Origin: Prevotella sp.
GTDB lineage: Bacteria > Bacteroidota > Bacteroidia > Bacteroidales > Bacteroidaceae
Reading direction: 5' to 3'
NCBI GenBank assembly: GCA_017455495.1
Contig: JAFTAR010000181.1
Coordinates: 1 to 46,195, forward strand
DNA length: 46,195 bases
Numbering within the stretch: position 1 is the stretch's first letter; each line of letters begins with the position of its first letter. The translations under genes and the position numbers were made by a program. A model generated the notes under the pieces. It ran no database searches. It had not been told where the DNA came from and worked only from the letters and a program-made list of their open reading frames with translations. Positions 8,195 to 16,874 of this stretch are shown one piece after another.

Positions 8195-8458
8195 GCTACT
8201 GGTGCTACTGGTGCTACCGGTCTTTCCAATATGCTGTATGCCAAGCTGTTGCCGGTAGCACCATGCTTCCATTGCCACTACTAAAGGCACTACCGGCGAG
8301 AGGAAGTCTCCGCATCATCATGGGGAGCCACCGCAACATCATGGGGAGCCTCCGCATCACCGTGGGGAGCCTCCGCATCACCGTGGGGAGCCTCCGCATC
8401 ACCTGTATCACTCACTTGGTAGCACCAGTAGCGCCAGTAGCACCAGTAGCATCAGTAT
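8195..8458. repeat. Large inverted repeat of 9-bp units enclosing a 21-bp tandem array
   Basis: About 8195-8221 is built of GGTGCTACT-like 9-mers. About 8418-8456 carries the complementary AGTAGCACC-like 9-mers, so the two blocks can pair. Between them, 8308-8403 is a direct tandem array of 21-bp units (CTCCGCATCACCGTGGGGAGC and variants), about 4.6 copies. Both strands are open here, but only because the unit length is a multiple of three. The rest of the gene-free stretch 8033-8571 contains the two flanking promoters and nothing else I can identify. Confidence 0.8.
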
Positions 8459-8543
8459 TTCCTATAATAGTGCAATACTATAAAAAAACAACTTCCACCT
8501 AAAAAAACTTTAAGAAAAGTTTCCGTTTTCCAAAAAAAAGGCT

Positions 8544-8551
8544 TACCTTTG
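8544..8551 (+). promoter_or_regulatory. GH28 gene -7 box TACCTTTG
   Basis: TACCTTTG lies 20 bp before the GH28 start. The -33 position reads TTTC instead of TTTG, so the box is weaker than its neighbours. AAGGAA lies just before the ATG. Confidence 0.5.
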
Positions 8552-8571
8552 CCCCACTTAACAAGGAAACC

Positions 8572-10008
8572 ATGAAGAAGAGCACGTTTTTTGTGGCTTT
8601 TTGCCTTTTGCTTGCCGTTTGTGGGGCAAGTGCTCAAACTGTATATAATGTTATGGACTTCGGTGCCCGCGGCGATGGCATCACGGACGATGCCCAGGCC
8701 CTGCAGCAGGCCATAGACCGCTGCACCGAGGAGGGCGGCGGCCGCGTGCTGCTGCCCCGCATGCGCACTTTCCTCTGCGGCCCCGTTGAGCTGAAGAGCA
8801 ATGTGGAGCTTCACATAGAGAGCACCGCCACGCTGCTGTGCAACCCCGATGAGAGCATTTACCAGCAGAGCGCCTTTGGCGAGAACCGCGGCGAGGGCAT
8901 GATGTGGCTCTGGGCCAGGAACGCCCGCAACCTGAGCATTACCGGCCGAGGCACCATCCACGGCAACGGCATACGCTTCATGGGCCAGGAACTCTCTGAC
9001 AGCTACGAGCTGAAGCCGCTGGCCGACCCTACGTTTGACCCGCGCCCCCACGTGCTGACACTGATAGCCTGCGACAACCTGCTCATCCGCGATGTCACCA
9101 TACGCGAAGGAGCCTACTGGACGGTGCACCTCGTGGGCTGCAACGTGGCCCTCATTGACGGCATCAACCTGCTAAACGACCTGAAAATACGCAACGGCGA
9201 CGGCATTGACCTCGACCACTCGAAGAACGTGCGCATATCGAACTGCCACATCACCAGCGGCGACGACTGCATCTGCCTGAAGAACCGCCGTGAGTTTGCC
9301 GAATATGGTGCCTGCCACGACATAGTGGTGACCAACTGCACACTGGCCTCGCGCTCGTGTGCCATCAAGATAGGGTCGGAGAACATGGACAACATATATA
9401 ATGTGTTGGTCACTAACTGCATCATCACCCAGTCGAACCGCGGCATAGGCATACAGAACCGCGACGAGGGCACCGTTACCGACGTCACCTTCTCGAACAT
9501 CATGATGGACCTTCAGCTGTGGAGCGACGTGTGGTGGGGCAAGGCCGAGCCTATCTACGTTACCAGCTACCCCCGTGCCGACGGCAACCACAAGGATGCC
9601 AACTGGCGCTTCCCGCATGGTGAGACTCAGGGCCGCTGCGGGGCCGTGAGCCGCATCACCTTCCAGAACATTCAGGCCACCAGCGAGAACGGCTGCTTCA
9701 TTGGCGGCGACACTCCCGACAAGGTGAGCGACATAACGCTGCAGAACGTAACGCTGAACCTGCGCCGCACCACCACCTACGCCAATGGCCTCTACGACCG
9801 CCGTCCCTGCCGCGACGAGGGCTTTGTCACGGCCGGAGTGTTCGGTGTGTATATAGAGCAGGCCCAGAACGTAGGCATTGAGCAGCTCACCGTGAACAAC
9901 TACCTCTCGGCCTACGAGGGCAAGGTCCACTACCCCACTAACACCAGCAATCCCGTGCACCGCTTCCGAAACTTCATCAACCGCGCGGGGGCAGCTTTAG
10001 CCCCCTAA
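8572..10008 (+). CDS. GH28-family secreted glycosidase (polygalacturonase-like)
   Basis: Residues 1-22 form a signal peptide ending ASAQ. The rest is a right-handed beta-helix opening with VMDFGARGDGITDDAQALQQ, typical of pectate-lyase-fold GH28 proteins. NGDGID (208-213) and SGDDCICLK (229-237) retain the three catalytic aspartates of GH28. The usual GHG histidine motif is replaced by SRSCAIKIG, and the RIK motif by GIQ. This points to a divergent subfamily, possibly acting on substituted or rhamnogalacturonan-type substrates. It lies directly before SusC/SusD and likely trims pectic oligosaccharides in the periplasm. The last residues RAGAALAP are encoded by a palindromic repeat, so the native C-terminus may have been altered. 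GH28 membership is fairly firm; the substrate is inferred. Confidence 0.85.
   Translation: MKKSTFFVAFCLLLAVCGASAQTVYNVMDFGARGDGITDDAQALQQAIDRCTEEGGGRVLLPRMRTFLCGPVELKSNVELHIESTATLLCNPDESIYQQSAFGENRGEGMMWLWARNARNLSITGRGTIHGNGIRFMGQELSDSYELKPLADPTFDPRPHVLTLIACDNLLIRDVTIREGAYWTVHLVGCNVALIDGINLLNDLKIRNGDGIDLDHSKNVRISNCHITSGDDCICLKNRREFAEYGACHDIVVTNCTLASRSCAIKIGSENMDNIYNVLVTNCIITQSNRGIGIQNRDEGTVTDVTFSNIMMDLQLWSDVWWGKAEPIYVTSYPRADGNHKDANWRFPHGETQGRCGAVSRITFQNIQATSENGCFIGGDTPDKVSDITLQNVTLNLRRTTTYANGLYDRRPCRDEGFVTAGVFGVYIEQAQNVGIEQLTVNNYLSAYEGKVHYPTNTSNPVHRFRNFINRAGAALAP
9987..10005. repeat. Palindromic repeat forming the 3' end of the GH28 gene
   Basis: GGGGGC (9987-9992) and GCCCCC (10000-10005) flank AGCTTTA. 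The related palindrome at 10125-10141 shares the CCCCCTAA core. Confidence 0.65.
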
Positions 10009-10124
10009 GATTTAATAATGAAGAAGTAGAAAATAACATTAACAAAGTAATTAATAGTATTAAAGAAAGAATCAATCAGATTATTAACCAGATGGAGGAA
10101 AGAACACGTGTTCAGACCCCCAAC

Positions 10125-10141
10125 CCCCTAATTTAGGGGGC
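10125..10141. repeat. Palindrome in the GH28-susC gap
   Basis: CCCCCTAATTTAGGGGG lies 18 bp before the susC-like start codon. It may act as a partial terminator or mRNA 5' structure between GH28 and the transporter genes. The remaining gap (10009-10124) is AT-rich, with no gene seen. Confidence 0.6.
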
Positions 10142-10158
10142 TTAAAAAACATTTTTTT

Positions 10159-13100
10159 ATGCAAAACGTACAAAAAGCAATGAGCCGCGCACTCACGCTT
10201 GCCTTGCTCCTCATGGTAGCCACCGTGAGCTGGGCACAGCAGCAGATAGGCGGCACAGTGAAAGACGCCCAGGGCGAAGCCCTCATCGGCGTTAGCGTGA
10301 AGCAGGCCGGCACCAGCAACGGTGTCACTACCAATGCCAACGGCCAGTTCTACATCAACGTGCCCCAGGGAGCAAACCTGGAGTTCACCTACATTGGCTA
10401 CAACACCCAGACAGTGCGCGCCAGCAACGGCATGCAGGTGGTGATGCAGGAAGACAACCAGCTGCTTGAGGAAGTGGTGGTGGTGGGCTACGGCACCATG
10501 CGCCGCAAGGACGTCACCTCGTCAATAACCACTATCAAGTCTGACGACCTGAACAAGGGTGTGTTCACAGACCCCGCTTCCATGCTGCAGGGCAAGGTGG
10601 CCGGTCTTACCATTACCACCAGTGGCGACCCCACCGGCACGCCAAGCATCACTCTGCGTGGTGCATCGTCGCTGCGCAGCGGAGCCATGGAGCCCTACTA
10701 CGTCATTGACGGTATTCCCGGCGTAGACATCTCAATGGTGGCTCCCGACGACATTGAGAGCATTGACGTGCTGCGCGACGCCTCTGCCACTGCCATCTAC
10801 GGCTCTAAGGCTGCCAACGGCGTGATCATCATCACCACCAAGAGCGGACAGGAAGGCCGCACCAACGTGACCTACAACGGCTACGTGGCTTTCGACCGCG
10901 TCATGAAGACTCTTGACATGGCATCGGCCAGCGACCTGCGCAACAGCGGTATCGACATCTCCGCACAGGATGGCGGCGGCGACACCGACTGGCAGGACGA
11001 AGTGCTGCGCACCGGCATAAGCCACAACCACAACGTGAGCATCAGTGGCGGCAACCAGCACACAAAGTACATGGGAAGCATCAACTACATGCAGCGTAAC
11101 GGAACCGTGCGCGGAACAAGCATGAACCGCGTCAACGCCCGTACATTGCTCACGACAAGCATCCTTAAGGACCGCCTCACACTCAGCTTAGGAGTCAATG
11201 CCATGCAGGGGCGCTTCAACGGCGTGCCCATGAGCCAGTCGTCGGGCAGCAATGCCGGCAAGAGTGTCCTTGATGCCATGTACTACTACTCGCCAACCAA
11301 CCCCGTACGCAATGCCGACGGCTCCTGGTACGAAAGCTATATCGGCTCGGCCAACTACAACCCCCTGTCAATGGTTTACGAGGACAGCAACCGCAACGAG
11401 TGGCGCCGCATACAGTACATCACCAAGGCTACCCTGAAGATTGTTGACGGCTTTACTTGGAATGCCAACTACAGCTATGACAGCGGACAGAACACCTACA
11501 GCTGGTATCAGACACACCAGACTCAGATGGACAAGGGCAAGGACGGACAGGGTCACCGCGACACCTACTTGCGCCACAACCAGACCTTCGAAACCTACGG
11601 AAACTTTGAGCACACCTTCGCTCAGCTGCACAAGATTGGACTCATGGCCGGTTACACCTGGGAGGAGCGCTACAGCGGCGACGGATTTGGAGTTACCACA
11701 TACAACTACTTCAATGACGCCACCTCATTCTACAACCTGCGCAACGGCAACAGCATTGACGGCATTCAGGCTGTCAGCGGAGCCACACCAGAGACAGTGC
11801 GCAACATCTCTTTCTACGGTCGTGTGAACTATTCGTTCGCCAGCCGCTACATGCTGCAGGCAACAATCCGCCGCGACGGTTCATCGGTGTTCGGCAAAGA
11901 CCACCGCTGGGGCACATTCCCCTCTGTCTCGGCTGCATGGAACATTGCAGAGGAGAACTTCATGAAGAACCAGAACCTCTTCGACCAGTTGAAGCTTCGC
12001 GTAGGCTATGGTGTAAGTGGTAACGCCATGGGCTTCGGTGCCTACGATGCCATCACGCGCTATGCCGTAAACGGCTCTGTCTTTGACTACATCATGGCCG
12101 ACGGCACCACAAAACAAATGTACGGCATAGGAGCCACAAACAACGGAAACCCCGACCTGAAGTGGGAGTCGACAGCCATGCTTAACATTGGCCTGGACTT
12201 CGCCTTCCTCGGAAGCCGCATCAACGGTAGCATTGAGTTCTATAACAAGAAGACCAGCGACCTGATTCACGGCTATGCTGTTTCAACCAACATCTATCCC
12301 CTGAACTGGATTCGCGCCAACGTGGGCGACATCACCAACCGAGGCATAGAGTTCACGCTGAACGTAGTGCCCGTGAAGACAAGAGACTTCACATGGCAGT
12401 CTACACTGAACCTCTCACATAACATGAACCGTGTAGACAAACTGTCGAACGCACAGTTTGCCGTAGACTTTATTGAGCCTGGTGAAGGCGAGCCCAACAT
12501 AGGCGGCATCTCTTCTAACGGCAATGTTCAGCGCATCATGGAAGGCGAGGCTCTTGGCACATTCTGGAGCTATCAGCACGCAGGATACGACAACAACGGC
12601 AACTCTGTGTTCTTTGTCCATGACCTTGATGCACACAAGGATGCCGACGGCAACGTTCAGGCTGACACCTACCAGGACGCAAACGGAAACTGGGTAACAT
12701 CATCACCGCTCTACGGCGACAAGACAAAGATAGGCAGCGCACAGCCAAAGCTGGTTTACGGCTGGAACAATACCCTAAACTACAAGAACTGGAACCTCAC
12801 CGCATTTTTCCAGGGTACTATCGGCAACAAGATAATGAACGCCACCCGCGCTCACTTCATGTTCCAGGGTCACCTGGCAGGAGGCAAGAACGTGCTTCAG
12901 GATGCTATCAACGACCCTCAGTGGCGTGCTGATGCCAACGCTCACATTCCAAGTGACAAGTACCTTGAGAACGGCAGCTACCTGCGCTTAGCATCTCTCT
13001 CGCTGGCCTACACCTTCAAGAACCTTGGCGGTTGGGCTGAGAGCCTTCAGGTTTACGGAACGGCCAACAACCTCTTCACCGTCACCGGCTACAAGGGCAT

Positions 13101-13701
13101 TGACCCGGAGGTTAGCCTTGGCGGCATTGCTCCCGGCATTGACATGCGTGAAGTTTTCTATCCCCACAACCGCACATTCATGGTCGGCGTGAAGGTTAAC
13201 TTTGCCGCCGGTGCTGAGCACCGCGCTGCTGCAGCTCCCGCTCAGACCGTCTATGTAACCGACAACAGCGAGATTGACCGCCTCAACGGAGAGGTGAACC
13301 GCCTCCGCCAGGAGCTTAACGCCTGCAACGCCCGCCAGCCCGAGACACGCGTAGTGACTCAGACTCAGGCTGTGACCTTCCCCTACCTCGTGAACTTCAC
13401 CATCGGACAGACCGATGTTGTAAACCGCGAGAAGGTGAACCTTGAGGCCGTGGCTACCATGATGAAGCAGACGCCTAACGTGAAGTACAGCGTTATGGGA
13501 TATGCCGACCAACAGACCGGCAGTGCCGACCGCAACGCCCAGCTGGCCCGCGAGCGTTCACAGAACGTATACGACATACTCGTCAACCAGTACGGTGTGC
13601 CTGCCTCACAGCTCGTTCGCGACAGCCGTGGCGGTGTAGACGTGATGTACCTCAACGACCCGCAGCTCTCACGCTCGGTCATCATCTCAGAAGTAAGATA
13701 G
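10159..13701 (+). CDS. SusC/RagA TonB-dependent transporter with C-terminal OmpA-like domain
   Basis: A signal peptide (1-26) is followed by a carboxypeptidase-regulatory-like domain (about 29-103), a TonB-box/plug start EEVVVVGYGT (104-113), a plug, and a 22-strand-type barrel. The barrel ends at residue 1015 in the usual way (NRTFMVGVKVNF). A normal SusC stops there. This protein continues with an Ala/Pro linker, a short coiled coil (IDRLNGEVNRLRQEL) and an OmpA-like peptidoglycan-binding domain to residue 1180. GYADQQTGSADRN and LARERSQNVYDIL provide the Asp (1117) and Arg (1133) expected to bind diaminopimelate. It should import oligosaccharides with the SusD encoded 31 bp downstream. The tail suggests anchoring to the cell wall. 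The fusion is continuous in the sequence, but an assembly chimera cannot be excluded. Confidence 0.93.
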   Translation: MQNVQKAMSRALTLALLLMVATVSWAQQQIGGTVKDAQGEALIGVSVKQAGTSNGVTTNANGQFYINVPQGANLEFTYIGYNTQTVRASNGMQVVMQEDNQLLEEVVVVGYGTMRRKDVTSSITTIKSDDLNKGVFTDPASMLQGKVAGLTITTSGDPTGTPSITLRGASSLRSGAMEPYYVIDGIPGVDISMVAPDDIESIDVLRDASATAIYGSKAANGVIIITTKSGQEGRTNVTYNGYVAFDRVMKTLDMASASDLRNSGIDISAQDGGGDTDWQDEVLRTGISHNHNVSISGGNQHTKYMGSINYMQRNGTVRGTSMNRVNARTLLTTSILKDRLTLSLGVNAMQGRFNGVPMSQSSGSNAGKSVLDAMYYYSPTNPVRNADGSWYESYIGSANYNPLSMVYEDSNRNEWRRIQYITKATLKIVDGFTWNANYSYDSGQNTYSWYQTHQTQMDKGKDGQGHRDTYLRHNQTFETYGNFEHTFAQLHKIGLMAGYTWEERYSGDGFGVTTYNYFNDATSFYNLRNGNSIDGIQAVSGATPETVRNISFYGRVNYSFASRYMLQATIRRDGSSVFGKDHRWGTFPSVSAAWNIAEENFMKNQNLFDQLKLRVGYGVSGNAMGFGAYDAITRYAVNGSVFDYIMADGTTKQMYGIGATNNGNPDLKWESTAMLNIGLDFAFLGSRINGSIEFYNKKTSDLIHGYAVSTNIYPLNWIRANVGDITNRGIEFTLNVVPVKTRDFTWQSTLNLSHNMNRVDKLSNAQFAVDFIEPGEGEPNIGGISSNGNVQRIMEGEALGTFWSYQHAGYDNNGNSVFFVHDLDAHKDADGNVQADTYQDANGNWVTSSPLYGDKTKIGSAQPKLVYGWNNTLNYKNWNLTAFFQGTIGNKIMNATRAHFMFQGHLAGGKNVLQDAINDPQWRADANAHIPSDKYLENGSYLRLASLSLAYTFKNLGGWAESLQVYGTANNLFTVTGYKGIDPEVSLGGIAPGIDMREVFYPHNRTFMVGVKVNFAAGAEHRAAAAPAQTVYVTDNSEIDRLNGEVNRLRQELNACNARQPETRVVTQTQAVTFPYLVNFTIGQTDVVNREKVNLEAVATMMKQTPNVKYSVMGYADQQTGSADRNAQLARERSQNVYDILVNQYGVPASQLVRDSRGGVDVMYLNDPQLSRSVIISEVR

Positions 13702-13732
13702 ATTGAACATTGAATATAGAACATTGAACATT

Positions 13733-15439
13733 ATGAAAAAGAATAATATCAGCATTTTCCTCGCTGCTGGACTGGTTTGCTGCGCTGCCAGCACAGCACT
13801 CACCAGCTGCACGGATTTGGATGTCGAGCCAAGGGGAGAGTACACCGAGTACCCATCCTCAGAGGAAGCCGTGGAAGCAAAGATGGCCGATGTCTATTTC
13901 CATTTACGTGGCACTCTTGGTCGCCGCTATATGGAGGCCCAGGCCCTGTCAAGCGATGAATGGGTAGGAATCAGCTTCGACGGAGACTATGCCGACGGTG
14001 GTATCTACGCACAGTGCGCCCTACACAACTTCAACGCATCAAGTGCATGCACAGGATGGTACGAGGATGTGACTTCGGGCATTACAAAAGCAAACAAGGT
14101 AATAGTAGACATGGGCGGTGAAGAGAACGATGCTACCGCGCAGGCACGTGCCATGAGGGCATTCTACAGTTTCATCCTTATGGACAGCTATGGCGACTCG
14201 CCCATTCTGAACCGTCTTTTTGACGAGACAGAACAGATTGACCGCTCGCCCCGCGCCGACGTGGCCCGCTGGATAGAGAGTGAGCTGAAGGCCATCATTG
14301 ACTTGCTGCCAACCAATGTTGATGCCAGCACATACGGCAAGCCAACACGCTACATGGCAGAGGCTCTGCTCGCAAAGCTCTACATCAACTGGCCTGTATA
14401 CACTGCCGCCAGCGTTACTGCCTACGATGCCGCTGCCTACAGCAACGAGCACCTGCAGGACGTAGTGACTCTTGTTGACGACATCATTGCATGCGGCAAG
14501 TTCGACCTTGCTGAGGGTGCTAACGGCTACCGCTCAAAGTTCTGGCCTGACAACGGCTCACAGATTAAGGACTTTATCTACGCTATGCCATACGACGCCA
14601 TCACCGCACAGGGATTCCAGTACTGCCGTCCGCGCATCTGGCGTCAGGGACGTAACGACGGCAATGGCGGTCCTGGCTACTTCGGAAGCGACATTGGCCA
14701 GTCTACCGGCGGAAACTTCAGCATTTCGCCCGAGTTTGCCGACGTGCTTCTGGCTCTTAGCAGTGACGACCGTCAGGAGAATATCCTCGCCGGTAAGATC
14801 TATATGTACGACCCCAACACGTATGCACGCACCAGCACTCCATACACCTATAAGGGTGAGGAGGTTGTACTTGACCGCACCATTCGCCTGAAGTACACTG
14901 ACAAACAAAACAACACACACTACGTGGAGTGGGGTTCGCCCGTCACCGACTATCCCGCCGACTGCGCCATTCTGAACACAGGCAAGGACGTGAAGGGCTG
15001 GAGCCAGGGCTACAAGTCAGTGAAGTACTTCGTCATCCGCGAGGACTTCATCAACGGCCGTAACCAGAGCAACGACCTGCCCATCTTCCGTCTGGCCGAC
15101 ATGCTGCTGCTCAAGGCAGAGGCCATCGTTCGCGGTGCACAGCCCACCAACAACCAGACTGCCCAGAGCCTCTTCAACCAGATTCGCTCATACGTCAACG
15201 CTCCCACCATCAGCGGCACTCCGTCGCTGGAGGACATCTATCAGGAGCGCGGCCGCGAGCTGTTCGACGAGAACTGGCGTCGCAACGACATGATTCGCTA
15301 CGGACACTTCGAGGATGAATACGGATTCCACCGCCGCGGATTCCCCACAGCACGCTTCGACAAGGAGTGCCGCGTGTTCCCAATCCCGCAGGATGTGCTC
15401 AACAAGAACACCAACTGGAAACAGAACGCCGGCTACTAA
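13733..15439 (+). CDS. SusD/RagB-type substrate-binding lipoprotein
   Basis: This outer-membrane lipoprotein (568 residues) is the lid partner of the preceding SusC. The signal peptide ends in a lipobox with Cys at residue 26 (TALTSC). The body has the TPR-rich SusD pattern, including a RAMRAFYSFILMDSYGD-like helix and the conserved C-terminal segment with RGRELFDENWRRNDMIRYG. The ATG at 13733 gives the signal peptide directly. A start 10 codons upstream would add a non-signal tail. Direct GAACATTGA-like repeats fill the short gap after susC. A strong terminator follows, so GH28-susC-susD form one locus without a local regulator gene. Confidence 0.95.
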   Translation: MKKNNISIFLAAGLVCCAASTALTSCTDLDVEPRGEYTEYPSSEEAVEAKMADVYFHLRGTLGRRYMEAQALSSDEWVGISFDGDYADGGIYAQCALHNFNASSACTGWYEDVTSGITKANKVIVDMGGEENDATAQARAMRAFYSFILMDSYGDSPILNRLFDETEQIDRSPRADVARWIESELKAIIDLLPTNVDASTYGKPTRYMAEALLAKLYINWPVYTAASVTAYDAAAYSNEHLQDVVTLVDDIIACGKFDLAEGANGYRSKFWPDNGSQIKDFIYAMPYDAITAQGFQYCRPRIWRQGRNDGNGGPGYFGSDIGQSTGGNFSISPEFADVLLALSSDDRQENILAGKIYMYDPNTYARTSTPYTYKGEEVVLDRTIRLKYTDKQNNTHYVEWGSPVTDYPADCAILNTGKDVKGWSQGYKSVKYFVIREDFINGRNQSNDLPIFRLADMLLLKAEAIVRGAQPTNNQTAQSLFNQIRSYVNAPTISGTPSLEDIYQERGRELFDENWRRNDMIRYGHFEDEYGFHRRGFPTARFDKECRVFPIPQDVLNKNTNWKQNAGY

Positions 15440-15465
15440 TCGCCTCGTATTAAAAAACATTAAAA

Positions 15466-15509
15466 GCCCCGCAGTTTTCCGAGTGAAGACTGCGGGGTTT
15501 CGCTTTTTT
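15466..15509 (+). terminator. Rho-independent terminator after susD
   Basis: CCCCGCAGT (15467-15475) pairs perfectly with ACTGCGGGG (15489-15497), followed by TTTCGCTTTTTT. Confidence 0.9.
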
Positions 15510-15513
15510 GTTC

Positions 15514-15521
15514 TACCTTTG
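15514..15521 (+). promoter_or_regulatory. ATPase-1 gene -7 box TACCTTTG
   Basis: TACCTTTG lies just after the susD terminator and just before the 14-bp repeat block. No convincing -33 TTTG is found at 19-21 bp. Confidence 0.55.
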
Positions 15522-15525
15522 CATT

Positions 15526-15590
15526 GCGAAAAGTTCGTTACGAAATTTTCGCAACGAAATTTTCGCAACGGAAAGTTCGTAATAGAATTA
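15526..15590. promoter_or_regulatory. 14-bp direct repeats with TTTCG/CGAAA half-sites (candidate operator)
   Basis: From about 15534 the sequence repeats every 14 bp: TTCGTTACGAAATT, then TTCGCAACGAAATT, then TTCGCAACGGAAAG, then a decayed TTCGTAATAGAATT. Each unit has TTCG and CGAA as inverted half-sites. The block sits between the -7 box and the start codon of ATPase 1, where a bound protein would block transcription. A regulatory role is inferred. Confidence 0.55.
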
Positions 15591-15597
15591 GTTACTT

Positions 15598-16746
15598 ATG
15601 GCAAAAGAGAAGACAAAAAAGCTGGGAAACCCCTTTGTATTCAAAGGTTATGAAGGACCAGAGTATTTCTGCGACAGAACGGAAGAGACGGAAATGCTTG
15701 TTTCAAGCCTGCAAAGTGGCATGAACATAACACTCATTTCTCCACGGAAAATAGGAAAAACGGGACTAATAAAGCACGTTTTTCACCAGATTTCGCAGAA
15801 GAACAAGGATGCGGTATGCCTCTATGTTGACATTTACTCCACACAGAGCAAGCATGAGTTTGTGTCGCTTTTCTGCCAGTCGTTTGTAGAAGAAGTGATA
15901 GAGCGCGAGAAATCGCTGTTCACTAAGGCATTAGACAGATTCCGCGGATGGCGACCCACTGTTACCGTCGACCCCATGACAGGAGCCTTGCAGGTTTCTG
16001 TAAGCATTGAGCAACAGCACACCGACAACACCCTCAAAAGCATTTTCGATTATATTGAGCACCTCAATAAGGATGTTTATATTGCCATAGACGAGTTCCA
16101 GCAGGTGGCCGACTATGCAGAGAAGGGTACTGAAGCCTTGCTGCGCAGCTATATTCAGTTCAGCCATGCCCGCTTCATCTTCGCAGGCAGTAAGCAGCAC
16201 CTTATGAGCGAGATGTTCCTCTCACCGAAGCGACCTTTCTACAACAGCACACAGATAGTCAACCTGAACCCGCTTCACGAGAAAGTGTATTTTAGCTTCG
16301 CACGGAGTTTCTTCGAAAAACGGAAGGGAGGACTCAGTGAGGAAGCTTTCCATTCCCTGTACAACCTTTTTGACGGTGTGACCTGGAACATACAGATGGT
16401 GCTTCACCGGCTTTACGACACCTACACAACTGTGGAGAACGAACAGCAAGTACTTATAGCAACAGATACGGTTATAAAACTGATGTCGGTCAACTTTGAA
16501 GCCATGCAGCCGCTGCTCACACCGGCTCAGACAGACCTGCTCAAGGCTATTGCCAAATCAGAGCCTGTGGCACAGCCCCTCAATGGCGATTTTATCAAAC
16601 GCTACGACCTGCCCTCGCCCAGCACCATCAAGTCGGCCTTGGAAACGCTGCAAAACAAGGAGCTGGTCTATCGCACCGACAAGGGCTATATCATCTACGA
16701 CCGCTTCTTCTCCCTATGGCTGAAGCGCACCTTTGGCCCCTACTGA
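15598..16746 (+). CDS. AAA ATPase 1 (ATPase_2-like, with C-terminal winged helix)
   Basis: A cytoplasmic 382-residue P-loop protein. Walker A is ISPRKIGKTGLI (around residue 50) and Walker B is VYIAIDEFQQV (around 160). FAGSKQHLMSEMF is the sensor region, shared with the next ATPase. The last 90 residues, including LPSPSTIKSALETLQNKELV, look like a winged helix. Such proteins are common in Bacteroidales and lack a settled function. Regulatory, NTPase-toxin and mobile-element-related roles have all been considered for relatives. It is a clear paralogue of the gene that follows. The 14-bp repeats upstream suggest autoregulation, which is inference. It is not obviously linked to the SusC/D locus because a terminator separates them. 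Confidence 0.85.
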   Translation: MAKEKTKKLGNPFVFKGYEGPEYFCDRTEETEMLVSSLQSGMNITLISPRKIGKTGLIKHVFHQISQKNKDAVCLYVDIYSTQSKHEFVSLFCQSFVEEVIEREKSLFTKALDRFRGWRPTVTVDPMTGALQVSVSIEQQHTDNTLKSIFDYIEHLNKDVYIAIDEFQQVADYAEKGTEALLRSYIQFSHARFIFAGSKQHLMSEMFLSPKRPFYNSTQIVNLNPLHEKVYFSFARSFFEKRKGGLSEEAFHSLYNLFDGVTWNIQMVLHRLYDTYTTVENEQQVLIATDTVIKLMSVNFEAMQPLLTPAQTDLLKAIAKSEPVAQPLNGDFIKRYDLPSPSTIKSALETLQNKELVYRTDKGYIIYDRFFSLWLKRTFGPY

Positions 16747-16798
16747 CAGGGCGGCTCTTTGCCGGTCAGCTCAACCACTATTACCAAATAATTCTTAA

Positions 16799-16833
16799 AT
16801 TTCACAAGTTTGTGAATCACAAACTTGTGAAAT
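16799..16833. promoter_or_regulatory. Perfect 16-bp inverted repeat overlapping the ATPase-2 promoter
   Basis: ATTTCACAAGTTTGTG (16799-16814) and its exact reverse complement (16818-16833) flank AAT. Each arm itself contains the near-palindrome CACAA-NN-TTGTG. The right arm covers the TTG of the -33 element (16825-16827). An operator for a dimeric or tetrameric repressor is the simplest reading. It could also be an RNA hairpin if transcription starts upstream. Confidence 0.75.
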
Positions 16834-16855
16834 AGCTTTCTTTTTGCTATCTTTG
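16825..16855 (+). promoter_or_regulatory. ATPase-2 promoter, TTG-N20-TATCTTTG
   Basis: TTG at 16825-16827 and TATCTTTG at 16848-16855 are 20 bp apart, 19 bp before the ATG. Confidence 0.7.
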
Positions 16856-16874
16856 CGCTTAAATTCAGTAAGTT

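Noticed and set aside
8308-8403. CRISPR array
   Set aside because: The units are contiguous with no spacers, and no cas genes are nearby.
8214-8502. Open frames on both strands through the tandem repeats
   Set aside because: They arise because the 21-bp and 9-bp units are multiples of three. The products are simple repeats with no start signals.
9172-9960. A 262-codon open frame antisense to GH28
   Set aside because: It is antisense to a conserved beta-helix gene, with Val/Ala-rich shadow composition and no promoter.
15526-15590. CRISPR-like or integron-like repeats before ATPase 1
   Set aside because: The period is 14 bp without spacers, and the block sits between a -7 box and a start codon, so a binding-site array fits better.
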